Shown here one piece after another: positions 33,208-33,564 of a stretch of 33,564 bases of DNA; the first letter of the stretch is position 1; each line of letters opens with the position of its first letter. The notes below the pieces were generated by a model. The model worked only from the letters and a program-made list of their open reading frames with translations. It was not told where the DNA came from and did not search any database. A program made the position numbers and the translations under genes. The stretch comes from Nocardia carnea NBRC 14403. GTDB lineage: Bacteria; Actinomycetota; Actinomycetes; Mycobacteriales; Mycobacteriaceae. Where the stretch lies: NCBI RefSeq assembly GCF_000308515.1, contig NZ_BAFV01000006.1, positions 1 through 33,564 on the forward strand, read 5' to 3'.

Positions 33208-33429
33208 ATGTTGACCCGAGACGGGATTATCGAGATCCTTCCCCGCCTGGTCATGCGTCAAGCGCAAGCGAACGACGATCAAGCAGGGAATCCGGAAATC
33301 ACACTCACGGTTGCCGACCCGGAGGCAGCTTTGGGCAGAGTCGCCGTAAAGTACGTACGGTCGGCTCGCGGCGCCGTATCCACCGTGGATCCCGACGGCC
33401 GGCGAGTCACGATTCTTGACAGACCCTGA
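33208..33429 (+). CDS. Possible small protein, 73 residues
   Basis: ATG 33208 opens a frame of 73 residues: M-L-T-R-D-G-I-I-E-I-L-P-R-L, then E-I-T-L-T-V-A-D-P-E-A-A-L-G-R-V-A-V-K-Y-V, ending I-L-D-R-P. The second half reads like a beta-rich domain. A weak GAAGAA precedes the start, and the frame is open without a start codon upstream to 32857. No family recognised. The last 135 bp of the window hold nothing I can support. Confidence 0.3.
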   Translation: MLTRDGIIEILPRLVMRQAQANDDQAGNPEITLTVADPEAALGRVAVKYVRSARGAVSTVDPDGRRVTILDRP

Positions 33430-33564
33430 CTGTAGGTCGCCGGTCGATACAACCGGCTCAGCGCGTTTCGCCAGGCAATGACACTCTGCCGTAAGGAAGA
33501 GGTTTCGTATTCCCGATACGGTCACTCGTTCAACGGCCGCCACCACAGCGGTGATGTGGCGATA

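Overview
The window is GC-rich actinobacterial DNA. KstR2-like and FadE28/FadE29/ChsH/Ltp2-like steroid genes, two F420-type luciferase-like oxidoreductases, an IdeR-type iron box and many GTG starts point to a mycolate-containing actinomycete, with Nocardia or a close relative as the best guess. This rests on gene content only; no database was searched.

Left block (1-8190). A SnoaL-like protein (cut by the window edge) and an LLM oxidoreductase run leftward. Divergent from them is a tightly overlapped operon: acyl-CoA dehydrogenase, MaoC/DUF35 protein, second acyl-CoA dehydrogenase, small MaoC hydratase, Ltp2-type thiolase/aldolase, then a PaaI-type thioesterase. The gene set matches the mycobacterial igr locus, which removes the last three side-chain carbons of cholesterol as propionyl-CoA, but no CYP125 gene is present. 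The small hydratase gene carries a +1 frameshift. A KstR2-like TetR repressor follows on the opposite strand.

Second block (8190-16140). A perfect 18-bp palindrome that fits the KstR2 consensus lies just upstream of the TetR gene. A second, one-mismatch copy sits directly after a TTGACA-N17-TAACGT promoter reading rightward. That promoter leads through a leader of about 540 nt, with one or two micro-ORFs, into a complete Dpp/Opp-type importer (lipoprotein, two permeases, two ATPases), an IclR regulator and a short-chain dehydrogenase. The importer may therefore feed a steroid-like or CoA-degradable substrate to the left block; this is inference. A DoxX-like gene remnant ends the block.

Third block (16540-21851). 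An EntS-like MFS exporter converges, sharing a CTAG stop, on a four-gene Fe-siderophore importer whose promoter carries an IdeR-box-like site.

Fourth block (22018-27199). A leftward three-gene operon (AttH/CrtC-like protein, F420-type LLM oxidoreductase, PEP-utilising phosphotransferase of the rifampin-phosphotransferase/PEP-synthase type) is divergent from a TetR gene. It looks like a self-contained modification or detoxification module with unknown substrate.

Right block (27200-33564) is accessory and partly decayed: a multiply frameshifted gene relic, three 25-bp repeats resembling one end of an insertion sequence, strong hairpins, three orphan genes of fair length (one with a possible PD-(D/E)XK-like core), weak small ORFs, and a broken RibD/dihydrofolate-reductase-family gene.
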